The translations under genes and the position numbers were made by a program. The notes below the pieces were generated by a model that was not told the origin of the DNA, did not search any database, and saw nothing but the letters and a program-made list of their open reading frames with translations. This document shows positions 17,762-27,273 of a stretch of 64,000 nucleotides of DNA, piece by piece. Positions within the stretch are counted from its first letter, which is position 1. Each line of letters opens with the position of its first letter. This DNA is from UBA1547 sp035399865 (lineage in GTDB: Bacteria > Patescibacteriota > Saccharimonadia > Saccharimonadales > Saccharimonadaceae): positions 1 through 64,000 of the forward strand of contig DAOPJW010000004.1 in NCBI GenBank assembly GCA_035399865.1. The letters are read 5' to 3'.

Positions 17762-19552
17762 ATGCGTTATGTAAAAAAACATTTTTTTTCAAAATTAATG
17801 TTAACTGTTCTGATAATCGGAACGGTGATAGCGATAAACTTAACAAATATAAATAACTCATTTTCTCAAACCGTTACAAATGATTGCAGTAACTTGTCAA
17901 TGACGGTCACTAATGCGAATAATTCAATCACAAATTATTTATATGGTGAAGTGTATGTCAAAATTTCTACTCCAAGTATTCCACAACCAACTAAGATAAC
18001 CGTAATGGCTAATCAGAAAATAATTGGACAGGCTCAACCATCAAGCTCAAATACATGGTTATTTAAATGGGTATCATCAGTTTGGCCTACACCTGGCAAT
18101 GTTAGTCTCGACGTAAAAATTCAATATAACGAAGGTTATTTCTGCCAAATAACCAACGATGTTATTTATAGAATTTCATCAGCTCCATCTATTTTTTTGA
18201 ATTCATATTCTATACCAAGCAAATTAAGTGTAATGGTAAATTCAATTAATTCTATTAAATTAACCAGTTCGTTATTACCAACACCCGATCTAATAGAATA
18301 TTATGATATAAACCCTTATGTTATATATGAATGGCCTTCGGTTACCCCTCTTGGAAATCTATACGTCACTGAATCAAATTTTTCTAATAATGACAATATA
18401 AATTTTTTTGCAAACAATAAAATTGGAAATGATACCATTTTTGCCAAGGCGATATATGGTGGTGTAGAAAAAATAATTGAAATACCAATAAGCGTCAACT
18501 CTAATCAAACTAACCCTAGCCCTGAAAATCCAAATACATCAGTTAGTAATAATATCTCGACTGACAGTTCTGATGACATCACGAGTTCCTCAAATACTTC
18601 AAGTTCCGCTACGAATGAGACGACACAAGCTATCCCTACTACAGAGACCCAAATTACGTCTTCAAAGCTTCAAGTCAGTAAAATTACCCAAAGTTGTTTA
18701 GAGTCTGAAATTAATCCAGACAGATATTTAGAAATAATAAACAAAGATTCTTTAATGACAGCGAATGAGTTAGAGAAAACTATGAACTGTTTTGCTACGA
18801 GTAAATACATACTACCTTCAATTTTCTCACCGATAAATCCTTTAGAAATCGAGAAAATAAATGTTGATAGTAGGTTAGTATCAATATCAAAAATAGAAAA
18901 CGTACCAACAACAGTCGAATCTAGTAATGGAGAATTATTAAAAATTTCCGGAAAGTCCAAACCAGAATCATTAGTACTAATTTATATATATTCCGATCCG
19001 CTTATTATTACCACAAAAAGTGACAAAGAGGGAAATTGGCAATACACCATTAATGACCCGATGCAACCTGGTAAACATGAAGTTTACGTAGTCGTAAATA
19101 AGGAAGATGGATCATTCAATCGATCTAATTCTTTTGAATTTATTATTTCAAATGTCGCTGCTTCTGAACTAAACCCAAACGGACTTAATTTAAAATTATC
19201 TGGTAATCCAACAGAGACAGCCTCTCAATCAAATAATAATTTAATTTATTATGTTACAGTCTCAACTTTTGTGATATTAGTTGCAATAATGATTTTATTG
19301 ATAATTATAAAAATTAATAAAAATAAGAACAAGTTTCTAGTACCAAGCGTTACTGATATTAGTCAAATTAATACAAATGAGTCAACCAGCACGATTAACA
19401 GCCAAGATAATGAAAATCGTACTCCTTTTATACAAAATGAAAGAATCATGCCAATAAATGAAAATTCTAAAATTGAAAAACAAGATATTCAAATTGGATT
19501 AAATATAATCCAAGATAATAATATCAATAAAGAAGAGAATAGATCTGTTTAA
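17762..19552 (+). CDS. Large single-pass surface protein with Ig-like domain
   Basis: The 596-residue protein begins with a signal-anchor (basic stretch then FFSKLMLTVLIIGTVIAINL). About 470 extracytoplasmic residues follow, including a Ser/Thr/Asn-rich linker (about 255-300) typical of cell-wall stalks. A bacterial Ig-like domain (about 385-460: LLKISGKSKPESLVLIYIYS, KEGNWQYTI) comes next. A second membrane helix (YVTVSTFVILVAIMILLIII) leads into a cytoplasmic tail of about 75 residues. ATG 17762 is chosen because TATTAT at 17747-17752 sits nine bases upstream; the in-frame GTG at 17744 would precede the promoter. The stop lies two bases before the ATG of HK2, so it may be a ligand-binding partner of that kinase. 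Confidence 0.7.
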   Translation: MRYVKKHFFSKLMLTVLIIGTVIAINLTNINNSFSQTVTNDCSNLSMTVTNANNSITNYLYGEVYVKISTPSIPQPTKITVMANQKIIGQAQPSSSNTWLFKWVSSVWPTPGNVSLDVKIQYNEGYFCQITNDVIYRISSAPSIFLNSYSIPSKLSVMVNSINSIKLTSSLLPTPDLIEYYDINPYVIYEWPSVTPLGNLYVTESNFSNNDNINFFANNKIGNDTIFAKAIYGGVEKIIEIPISVNSNQTNPSPENPNTSVSNNISTDSSDDITSSSNTSSSATNETTQAIPTTETQITSSKLQVSKITQSCLESEINPDRYLEIINKDSLMTANELEKTMNCFATSKYILPSIFSPINPLEIEKINVDSRLVSISKIENVPTTVESSNGELLKISGKSKPESLVLIYIYSDPLIITTKSDKEGNWQYTINDPMQPGKHEVYVVVNKEDGSFNRSNSFEFIISNVAASELNPNGLNLKLSGNPTETASQSNNNLIYYVTVSTFVILVAIMILLIIIKINKNKNKFLVPSVTDISQINTNESTSTINSQDNENRTPFIQNERIMPINENSKIEKQDIQIGLNIIQDNNINKEENRSV

Positions 19553-19554
19553 TT

Positions 19555-20880
19555 ATGAAAAGAGATAAATTAGAGATTATTTATTCAATAATTATTTTGG
19601 TTACTATACCAGTGATTGTTGCTATTAACACGATTATTCTCATTCAACTAACAAATACAGCCTTTAATAACGAACTAAATAGAAAGGCCGATTTAGCTAA
19701 TAATATAATAGCTCGATATTCATCTAAATCTATAAGATTAGAACAATACGGAAATATAAAAACAGAACTCGATTCGCTTGAATCATCCCAACTAGCATTA
19801 ATGCAAAGTAAAGTGATTATTAAAAAAAATAATGATTTTACCACTGTAGCACATAGTTCATCTACGAATAGTAAATTAAATCAAAGCGAAAAGACTCAAG
19901 CTGAACTAGTTATTAGCCATAAAAAATCTATCGCAAATTTAATTAACACGTATGACCGAAAAACAAACCCTGCACAAGCATGGAACGTAATGACTCCTGT
20001 AATAGAAGGGGATGAAGTAATTGCAATAATTTCTGCAAATTACTTGACGATTGATGCTCAAGAAGCCATTAGCTCTGCTTATAAACAATCTTTAATAATT
20101 TTAATAATTAGTATAATCCTAATATTTGGACTATTATTTAGACACTTTAAATTGGTAGGATACGCACAACTACTTGCAAGACAAAAAGAACTAAATCAAA
20201 CAATGAGTGATTTTTTATCAGTAGCTACTCACGAATTAAAATCACCGACTTCAATAATCAAAGGTTATTTATCTAATGTCATGGACGGCGATTATGGAAA
20301 TGTCGAGCCACAAGTCAGAGAACAAATACAAGTAGCTTTATCTCAAACCGATAGATTAAACGCTTTAGTTCAAGATTTATTAAATGTCAGTAGAGTAGAA
20401 CAGGGTAGAGTGGAATATAATATAAAAGATGTCGATATAACAAAAATAATAAATTTAATTATCGAAAATTATCGACCAATATCACAATCAAAAGGATTAG
20501 TCATTAACTATACACCAGATAATAATATACCGCACGTAAAAGCTGACGAAAGTCGCCTTCAAGAAGTATTTACGAATTTAATAGATAATGCAATCAAATA
20601 CACCGAAAAAGGAAGTGTGACAATTAGTCATCAAGTGAAAAAAGGACGTCTCGTCACTAATATACACGACACCGGGCTTGGTATGAGTCCATCAGCTAGA
20701 AAAAGATTATTCCAAAGATTTTATCGTGTCAAAACAGAAAAGACCCAATATATATCAGGTACAGGTTTAGGGCTGTGGATAATTAAACAATATATTGAGG
20801 CTATGGGTGGATATATTGATGTCGAATCAATAGAAGGTGTAGGCTCAAACTTTATCGTCGAGTTATCGACTGGTAAGTAA
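19555..20880 (+). CDS. Membrane sensor histidine kinase (HK2)
   Basis: The 441-residue kinase has two membrane helices (about 9-31 and 180-200) bounding an extracytoplasmic sensor of about 145 residues. HisKA has His226 (SVATHELKSP), and HATPase_c has DNAIKYTEKGS, DTGLGMSP and GTGLGLWIIKQYI. No cognate receiver lies directly downstream. The nearest is the oppositely oriented receiver at 22374-22751. It is nearly fused (two-base gap) to the surface protein upstream, suggesting the two are made together. Confidence 0.92.
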   Translation: MKRDKLEIIYSIIILVTIPVIVAINTIILIQLTNTAFNNELNRKADLANNIIARYSSKSIRLEQYGNIKTELDSLESSQLALMQSKVIIKKNNDFTTVAHSSSTNSKLNQSEKTQAELVISHKKSIANLINTYDRKTNPAQAWNVMTPVIEGDEVIAIISANYLTIDAQEAISSAYKQSLIILIISIILIFGLLFRHFKLVGYAQLLARQKELNQTMSDFLSVATHELKSPTSIIKGYLSNVMDGDYGNVEPQVREQIQVALSQTDRLNALVQDLLNVSRVEQGRVEYNIKDVDITKIINLIIENYRPISQSKGLVINYTPDNNIPHVKADESRLQEVFTNLIDNAIKYTEKGSVTISHQVKKGRLVTNIHDTGLGMSPSARKRLFQRFYRVKTEKTQYISGTGLGLWIIKQYIEAMGGYIDVESIEGVGSNFIVELSTGK

Positions 20881-20939
20881 CAGTATTTAAGCATATTATT
20901 TACATAAACATTTTAAAAATATATGTTATCATTAGAGTA

Positions 20940-21650
20940 ATGATTAGGCTTGTAGTATATTTATTAGTCGGATTAGTAGGGTCAGTGTCAGCCTATAAAT
21001 GCTATTCTATTGGTTATGGCAAAAAAATAAATAATCCTTTCGCAAATTATATTTTTTTTTCAGCGGCAATCGTAGCTTTAACTGGATATATATCATCTTT
21101 AATGATTGGTTTAGTGATTTATACTTCCGATGACAGTTTGCTTTATTGGTTTGATTTAATTGGTAGAGCTCTATACTACTCGATGGGTATTTTTGCAGTT
21201 CAGGTACCTCTGTACAAGTTTTATCCAAGCAGTAAAAAACGATTTCTTGTATCATTTTTTGTTGCTTTAGCTGGAATCGGTCTGATAATTTATCAATTGA
21301 TTAACAGAAATCAGCCAACTATGGGCAGTAATGAGATAATAAATTTTGACGCCGATTTTATTTTAGTTTCCGGAATGGTTTTAGTAGCCGTCGTTCCTTG
21401 GATAATGACTGGAATCATATTTATTAGAGAATACTTCAAAAATATGTTCAAATCACCTAAACCGTTAATTATTGGTTTGGGATCTATAGTTTTAAGTATT
21501 GGTGCAGTCTTCCAGGATGTGTTTAGTGATATAAGGTTATTTGTTTTATTTAGTGCCGTATTTGTTATTGGATTTTTATTGATAATAGTTGGTTTTTTTA
21601 TGACGAATAGTGATAACATTAGCATAAATAAAAAGGTTTTTGTAATATAA
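20940..21650 (+). CDS. Multi-pass membrane protein, copy 1 of a tandem pair
   Basis: The 236-residue protein has about seven hydrophobic helices, resembling in layout the 7TM sensor modules of histidine kinases but with no attached output domain. The family was not recognised. It is 3 bp from a paralogue with which it shares blocks of near-identical DNA. TATCAT (20927-20932) seven bases before the ATG suggests a leaderless mRNA. Its place among kinase genes suggests a sensory or kinase-accessory role (inference). Confidence 0.7.
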   Translation: MIRLVVYLLVGLVGSVSAYKCYSIGYGKKINNPFANYIFFSAAIVALTGYISSLMIGLVIYTSDDSLLYWFDLIGRALYYSMGIFAVQVPLYKFYPSSKKRFLVSFFVALAGIGLIIYQLINRNQPTMGSNEIINFDADFILVSGMVLVAVVPWIMTGIIFIREYFKNMFKSPKPLIIGLGSIVLSIGAVFQDVFSDIRLFVLFSAVFVIGFLLIIVGFFMTNSDNISINKKVFVI

Positions 21651-22036
21651 AAAATGATAAGGTCAATCGTATATTTACTCTTAGGAATAATATCCTTAAT
21701 ATTAGCCTATAAATGCTATTCTATTGGTTATGGCAAAAAAATAAAAAACTTTTTTGCGAACTATACATTTTTTTCTGCGACGTTTATAGCTTTAGCTAGC
21801 ATCAAGGCGTCATTAACAATGATTATTAGCACCTATAATCTAGATATGAATTTTCTTTTCTGGTCTGATTTAATTGGTAGAGGATTATACTATTTATCTG
21901 CAGTTTTTGCAGTTCAGGTACCTCTGTACAAGTTTTATCCAAATAGTAAAAAACGATTTCTTGTATCATTTTTTGTTGCTTTAGCTGGAATCGGTCTGAT
22001 AATTTATCAATTAATTAACAGGAATCAGCCGACGAT
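20991..22036 (+). repeat. Near-identical DNA blocks shared by the two tandem paralogues
   Basis: Block A (about 41 bp beginning agcctataaatgctattc) occurs near 20991 and 21704. Block B (about 125 bp beginning tttttgcagttcaggtacc) occurs near 21190 and 21907 with only about four differences. The sequence outside these blocks is much more diverged. The pattern suggests patchy gene conversion after tandem duplication, or strong purifying selection on these two segments. Confidence 0.8.
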
Positions 22037-22325
22037 AGATGCTAATAATATAATAAATTTCAATCCTGATCTTGTAATGATAGCCGGAATAGGCTCTTTA
22101 GTTATTATTCCTTGGACAATGACTAGCGTAGTTTTCATTAGAGAATACATAAAGAATAATTTTAAGTCTCCAAAACCATTACTAATAGGACTAGGATTCT
22201 TAATTATAAGTATCGGTGGAATATTTCAAGACGTTTATAGTGATACAAGATTGTTCATCTTTTTTAGTATTTTACTAGCATTTGGGTTATTATTTACAAT
22301 TGTCGGGCTTTTTTATGATGACTAA
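21654..22325 (+). CDS. Multi-pass membrane protein, copy 2 of a tandem pair
   Basis: The 223-residue paralogue of the preceding gene begins four bases after its stop, so both are on one transcript. About seven hydrophobic helices are visible. The central segment FAVQVPLYKFYP and KKRFLVSFFVALAGIGLIIY is unchanged between copies, while the first extracytoplasmic loop and the C-terminal half differ. Both lack any catalytic motif. The family was not recognised. Confidence 0.7.
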   Translation: MIRSIVYLLLGIISLILAYKCYSIGYGKKIKNFFANYTFFSATFIALASIKASLTMIISTYNLDMNFLFWSDLIGRGLYYLSAVFAVQVPLYKFYPNSKKRFLVSFFVALAGIGLIIYQLINRNQPTIDANNIINFNPDLVMIAGIGSLVIIPWTMTSVVFIREYIKNNFKSPKPLLIGLGFLIISIGGIFQDVYSDTRLFIFFSILLAFGLLFTIVGLFYDD

Positions 22326-22373
22326 AATTACAAAATACTGAAGCAGTTATATTAAATTTATATTATTAATACG

Positions 22374-22751
22374 TTAGCTTTTCACAGCTTCTTCAACTTT
22401 ATCCATAATATCAGACATTGACAACTCGGACTTTACTATATATGAATAAGCACCGTACTTCATTGCCTTATCTCGGATTACATCGTCGGATAGAGCAGTG
22501 AAGGTTATAACCTTAATATCGCTAATTTTTGGATCAGTTTTTATCATATTCAATACATCTAACCCATGAATTTTAGGCATCATAACATCAAGTAAAATTA
22601 AATCTGGTTTTGCCTTATTAGTTCGAAGCATTTCTAGTGCCTTCTCACCATCAGGGGCAACTACAACTTCGTATCCCTTTAATTTTAAAGATATTTCATA
22701 CAATTCTCTGATCTGCGGATCATCGTCAACTACCATAACTGTTTTTTTCAT
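22374..22751 (-). CDS. Single-domain response regulator
   Basis: The 125-residue receiver has the acidic cluster DDD9-11, phospho-acceptor Asp55 (LILLDVMMP), the Thr position (ITFTALS) and conserved Lys (YIVKSE). No output domain. AAGGAG precedes the ATG. It lies 45 bp downstream of HK3 on the same strand and is its likely partner. Confidence 0.92.
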   Translation of the reverse strand: MKKTVMVVDDDPQIRELYEISLKLKGYEVVVAPDGEKALEMLRTNKAKPDLILLDVMMPKIHGLDVLNMIKTDPKISDIKVITFTALSDDVIRDKAMKYGAYSYIVKSELSMSDIMDKVEEAVKS

Positions 22752-22796
22752 AATTTTCTCCTTCTGAAATGTTTTTAATTCACTATCAAGATATCG

Positions 22797-24512
22797 TTAT
22801 ATACTTTCAAAAAAATTATCCAACTGCTCCTCGCTCTGTTGCTTTTCTTTCTTTTTTTCTTTTGTAACAGGTATAGAAAACCAGAAGGTACTTCCTTCAC
22901 CCTTTTTACTGTCCACACCAATTTTTCCACCCAAAGCTGTAATAAATGTACGTGAAATATAAAGACCTAGCCCTGTTCCACCTGCTTTTTGAGTTCTAAA
23001 ATCGGAAACCCTGTAAAAGCGATTGAATATTCTTTCTTTTTCATTATCACTGATTCCAACTCCAGTATCAATAACCTTTATAGTAACGATGCCTTTTTCG
23101 TTCTCGCTAGCCTCAACGCTTACTGAACCTTTTTCAGTAAACTTTATAGCGTTTTCGATAAGGTTTGTGAGGACTTCTTTTATCCTAGATCCATCTGTCA
23201 TTACTTCCGGTAAATCGTTAGTTATCAACATATTTAACTTAATCTTTTTGTTCTCGGCTTTTTCTTTCGTAGACTCAACGCAATCTTTCACTAACTTTTT
23301 CATGTCGACATTACTAAATTCGAGCTTAATCTGGTTAGTATCTACTTTCGTAACTGTAAGAATGTCGTTCGTTAATCTTATTAAGTTTTTTACAGATTTA
23401 TCTATTTGAGAAATGTATTCCTTGGTCTTTTTATCATATTTTAATTTCTTATCAAAAAGAAGATTAAATGTGAAACCTTCTACTATTGCTAGAGGTGTTC
23501 GGAGCTCATGGGAAGCAATAGAGTTGAATTCAGCTCGTTGTTCTTCTAGAGATTTCTCAGCAGTGATATCACGAAACATAATGATTGCTCCGATTTGATG
23601 TTTATCTTTGCTAAAAATTGGATTAGTATTGACGGAAATTCGATAAACACCGTTTGGTGAAACTAATTTTAAATCTTCGTAAGACATAGGTTTTCCAACT
23701 CTCAGCGACTCATCGGCGAGAGAAATTCTTGCCTCATCTGAAGAAACAGACATAACATCACTTAACACCTTCCCGACAAGCCCATCATCTCCTGAGCTAA
23801 AACCGAGCATCGAATATGAGGCTTGGTTAGCAATTGCAATTTTTCTATCAATATCGACTGATATTAAACCATAAGAAAGGCTATTTATTAACGTTAGTAT
23901 CTCGTTTTTCTGACCTTCAAGACTACGTGCTGCTTTTACTAAAAGTTTTTGCGAACCTCGCATTGTAATAATTTCTCTAGAGAATATTCTTAGTATTGCT
24001 ACCAAAGATAATACGCCTATGATTTGAAAAATAACATTCGTCGTAGTCATGGTATTTGTATAAGATGAATTTAATACAAAAAATAACAATAAGGCCACAA
24101 ATGATTCGAATAAAGTCATTAGATATAGCCAATTTGATTTGGTATATGCACTAATTGCTGAAATAATAAGCACTAATAAAGGCAAAGATCCGCCTCTTTC
24201 TCCGAGGCTAATCATTATAATAGTAAAGCCACCAATCAATATTATGTCTGGTAGAAAAGATAACCACTTTATCATATATATGGCCGGTATTAAAAAATAG
24301 ATGAATGAAAATCCACCAAGAATAGCCAATGTAGTCCAAACTAGATTTGACACATTTGACTCAACCCCAAATAGGACTAAATCAAACACAACAAATACAA
24401 TACTTGCTATTGCTACTAAACCAGTAATCTGTTGAGTTTCTCTGAAATCATTAGCAGCTTCGTACTCATTAACTACTGGAACTATCTCGGAATCGACAGT
24501 ATTATCATCCAT
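22797..24512 (-). CDS. Hybrid-type membrane histidine kinase with PAS domain (HK3)
   Basis: The 571-residue kinase has about six N-terminal membrane helices (35-190) followed by a PAS domain (about 205-315, with YGLISVDIDRKIAIANQAS). HisKA has His335 (SIASHELRTP), and HATPase_c has ENAIKFTEKGS, DTGVGISDNE and GTGLGLYISRTFI. The last 25 residues form a charged, Gln/Glu/Lys-rich tail. The multi-TM sensor is of the kind that senses from within the membrane. It is followed by a stand-alone receiver. The call rests on motifs; the ligand is unknown. No receiver domain is fused despite the multidomain layout. Confidence 0.92.
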   Translation of the reverse strand: MDDNTVDSEIVPVVNEYEAANDFRETQQITGLVAIASIVFVVFDLVLFGVESNVSNLVWTTLAILGGFSFIYFLIPAIYMIKWLSFLPDIILIGGFTIIMISLGERGGSLPLLVLIISAISAYTKSNWLYLMTLFESFVALLLFFVLNSSYTNTMTTTNVIFQIIGVLSLVAILRIFSREIITMRGSQKLLVKAARSLEGQKNEILTLINSLSYGLISVDIDRKIAIANQASYSMLGFSSGDDGLVGKVLSDVMSVSSDEARISLADESLRVGKPMSYEDLKLVSPNGVYRISVNTNPIFSKDKHQIGAIIMFRDITAEKSLEEQRAEFNSIASHELRTPLAIVEGFTFNLLFDKKLKYDKKTKEYISQIDKSVKNLIRLTNDILTVTKVDTNQIKLEFSNVDMKKLVKDCVESTKEKAENKKIKLNMLITNDLPEVMTDGSRIKEVLTNLIENAIKFTEKGSVSVEASENEKGIVTIKVIDTGVGISDNEKERIFNRFYRVSDFRTQKAGGTGLGLYISRTFITALGGKIGVDSKKGEGSTFWFSIPVTKEKKKEKQQSEEQLDNFFESI

Positions 24513-24581
24513 AAAAAAATACCCTTGTTCCTTATTATATGAATAAACTTAAAACTAAACAACCATTTTAAATATATTTTT

Positions 24582-25136
24582 TTATTTCGAATAATAATAA
24601 ATTAAATCAATACTATAGCTAATTATCATTATCCAGAATGCAACGTCAATATAGCTTCTATTCAAAGAGTTGAAGTACCTTTCAAAAATTGGATATATCT
24701 GATATATAAATATTGTCGCCAATAGCCCAAATAGTAAACTCGCTTCAAGACAAATATAACCGTTTAAGTTGAATAATCTTTCTGAATAATCCCAATATTT
24801 GTTAAATCCGTAAATATTGACCAAAATTGCTGAACAGGTATATTCAATTACACTACATGAGATTATGCTAATAAAATATACTGCCCATATGTTTAAATTG
24901 TTATTTTTAGCATAATTACCAACGAGTAATATCACAGACACCGCCCCGAGTCCATATGGTATTGCTAGTGGAATTAATGTAATAGTTGTTGGGTTCCATA
25001 TACTACTACCCGTAGTAAAACTAATTAAATATGCCCAAATAACCTCAAAATAATGGCCTACCAATGAAAATACCCAAAAATAAACGAACAATCTTTGCCA
25101 ATAATAAAAATTGAATTGTAAAGTTTGTTTTATCAC
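24582..25136 (-). CDS. CmpB-type (PF06541-like) multi-pass membrane protein
   Basis: The 184-residue protein has about five membrane helices. Motifs match the putative ABC-transporter type IV / CmpB family: an early FSLVGHYFEVIWAYL, PYGLGAVSVILLV, VIEYTCSAILV and WDYSERLFNLNGYICLEASL. The biochemical role of the family is unsettled. It starts at GTG, with a minus-strand TATAAT (25144-25149) exactly seven bases upstream, a clear leaderless GTG start. It sits between two histidine kinases. Confidence 0.7.
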   Translation of the reverse strand: MIKQTLQFNFYYWQRLFVYFWVFSLVGHYFEVIWAYLISFTTGSSIWNPTTITLIPLAIPYGLGAVSVILLVGNYAKNNNLNIWAVYFISIISCSVIEYTCSAILVNIYGFNKYWDYSERLFNLNGYICLEASLLFGLLATIFIYQIYPIFERYFNSLNRSYIDVAFWIMIISYSIDLIYYYSK

Positions 25137-25312
25137 ACTAATTATTATAATTGAATTATTGCTCGATAAATTAGTTAATGCTTGAAAAATACAAACATAA
25201 ACGTCATAATAACCATAGATTTAGCATGAAATAGGGGGCAAAAATTAAACCAGTCACGATAAATCGTTTTTGGCATCGACGAATCTGCGAGGCATCGTTA
25301 TTAGTTTCTCTC

Positions 25313-27214
25313 GTGATTGTTTTTATTTACCTATGGTCTTATTTTGATCAATCGCCAAAACTAGATCAATCAATGGCTATAGACATTCTGATAGTAATTT
25401 TAGCTGGTACCACGGCCATACTTAGCTTTGTTTTATATTTTTTGATACCTCGCAAGATTGTGTTTTATGCAACTTTACTTATATTTTATTTGCTTACATC
25501 AACAATCGGATTATTAGTCTTTACGACAGGGGGGTTATCTTCACCATATATCGTATTCTGGATATCAATAATAATTTTTTCTGCAATTTTCAATATATGG
25601 GGAATTTTGCCAATTATTTTGGCAATTGGTTATTACGGTTACATACAATTTAGTAAAAATAATCTGTCATTTGATGTTATTTTCTCAATAATTTTAAGTA
25701 GTATATTACCTATTGCTACTAGTTTAATTATTTGGCATAAAAAATCTAAAAAAGAAGAAAAGGACAGTGATTCGAAAAATTATCGCGATTTGGCGAATGA
25801 GTTAAGTGACATTACCAGTAAATCAGAGGTAGTAATCAACGCTATCGGTGACGGCGTAATTGCGATTGATGGACAGGGAATAATTCGCTTAATCAATCCA
25901 GCCGCACAGCGTACTATCGGCTGGAGTAAACAAGACGCTTTGGCATTAAATTATAAATCCGTATTTAAACTGATAAATCAAAGAGGTGAATCTTTAGATA
26001 GCACTAATAATCCAATTCAGCACGTCATGTCAACCAACCAACAGATAAGAACAAATGATTTCAGTATTGTCACTAAAAACGAGAAAAGATTAGCGATTTC
26101 TTTGGTAGTCTCACCAGTCAGCGAAACTGGTTCAGGTGTAATTGCTGTATTTCACGACATCACAAAAGAGAAAGCCTTAGAGAGAGGCCAAGCAGAATTT
26201 GTTAGCACGGCTAGTCACGAGATGAGGACACCTGTTGCCTCAATTGAAGGCTATTTAGGACTTGCTCTAAACCCCCAAACAGCACAAGTAGACAATAGAG
26301 CACGTGATTACATCCAAAAAGCACACGAATCCGCACAGCACCTCGGACATCTGTTTCAAGACCTCTTGGACGTTTCTAAAGCCGACGATGGTCGTATTTC
26401 AAATAATCCTAAAGTAGTAAATATAGTATTGCTGGTTAATGACATTGTAGAAGGCCTAAGACAAAAGGCTTCGGATAAAGGCCTTAATATTATATATAAG
26501 CCAATGCCAAGTGGCTCACATCTAAGACAACTGGCCCCGGTATATTATGTAAATTTAGATAACGACCACATACGTGAAATAATGAATAATTTAATTGAAA
26601 ATGCAATAAAATATACCTTGAATGGTGAGGTTGTAGTTGACATAAATGGAGATGATGAGAAAATCACTCTAAGTGTAAAAGACAGTGGCATCGGAATATC
26701 TGCTGATGATATCACTCATCTTTTCCAGAAATTTTATAGAATTGATAATAAAGATACCAGAGAAATAGGCGGTACAGGTCTTGGACTATATATTTGCCGA
26801 AGATTAACTGAGATAATGGATGGCCGAATATGGGCAGAGAGTATTAGAGGTAAGGGAAGTACTTTTTTTGTTGAGCTTCCAAGAATTAGTAACAGTGAAG
26901 CAATACATTTAAAAGAGATCGAGGACATAAAATATAAACAAGAAATTGAAAAAGAAAAAACAAGGCAAATGATTGCATCGGAAAATCAAGCACAGATTGA
27001 AGAATCTAAGATTGAACAAGATAAAACTCCAAAAAATGTCGTACCTAGAAGTCGATCCCTGACCCCAGAACAGATTGCCGAGTATGTCGCTAAACAGAGA
27101 ATTCTTGCCCAAAAACAACACTATCCTGTAAATATAACGGATAATTCTGTGCCATCAAATCAACAAAACTCTAGACCCCAATCAGTTTCAATACCTGTCA
27201 GGGGTCCTAATTAA
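25313..27214 (+). CDS. Membrane histidine kinase with PAS domain (HK4)
   Basis: The 633-residue kinase has about five membrane helices, then PAS (about 170-290, VINAIGDGVIAIDGQGIIRL). HisKA has His302 (STASHEMRTP), and HATPase_c has ENAIKYTLNGE, DSGIGISADD and GTGLGLYICRRLT. A tail of about 100 residues begins charged and helical and ends Gln/Pro-rich. No good start is visible. GTG 25313 is used, but 18 upstream codons to the TAA at 25259 read like a plausible basic kinase N-terminus (NRFWHRRICEASLLVS), so a non-canonical start or an indel in the preceding A-run is possible. The cognate receiver lies 60 bp downstream. Confidence 0.88.
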   Translation: MIVFIYLWSYFDQSPKLDQSMAIDILIVILAGTTAILSFVLYFLIPRKIVFYATLLIFYLLTSTIGLLVFTTGGLSSPYIVFWISIIIFSAIFNIWGILPIILAIGYYGYIQFSKNNLSFDVIFSIILSSILPIATSLIIWHKKSKKEEKDSDSKNYRDLANELSDITSKSEVVINAIGDGVIAIDGQGIIRLINPAAQRTIGWSKQDALALNYKSVFKLINQRGESLDSTNNPIQHVMSTNQQIRTNDFSIVTKNEKRLAISLVVSPVSETGSGVIAVFHDITKEKALERGQAEFVSTASHEMRTPVASIEGYLGLALNPQTAQVDNRARDYIQKAHESAQHLGHLFQDLLDVSKADDGRISNNPKVVNIVLLVNDIVEGLRQKASDKGLNIIYKPMPSGSHLRQLAPVYYVNLDNDHIREIMNNLIENAIKYTLNGEVVVDINGDDEKITLSVKDSGIGISADDITHLFQKFYRIDNKDTREIGGTGLGLYICRRLTEIMDGRIWAESIRGKGSTFFVELPRISNSEAIHLKEIEDIKYKQEIEKEKTRQMIASENQAQIEESKIEQDKTPKNVVPRSRSLTPEQIAEYVAKQRILAQKQHYPVNITDNSVPSNQQNSRPQSVSIPVRGPN

Positions 27215-27273
27215 TAAATAAACACAAGGGGTATGGTAATTTTTAATAAAGTTATAGTACAATGGGGGGTAAT

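Noticed and set aside
23023..23409. Plus-strand ORF inside HK3
   Set aside because: Antisense shadow of the kinase gene, which has full motif support.
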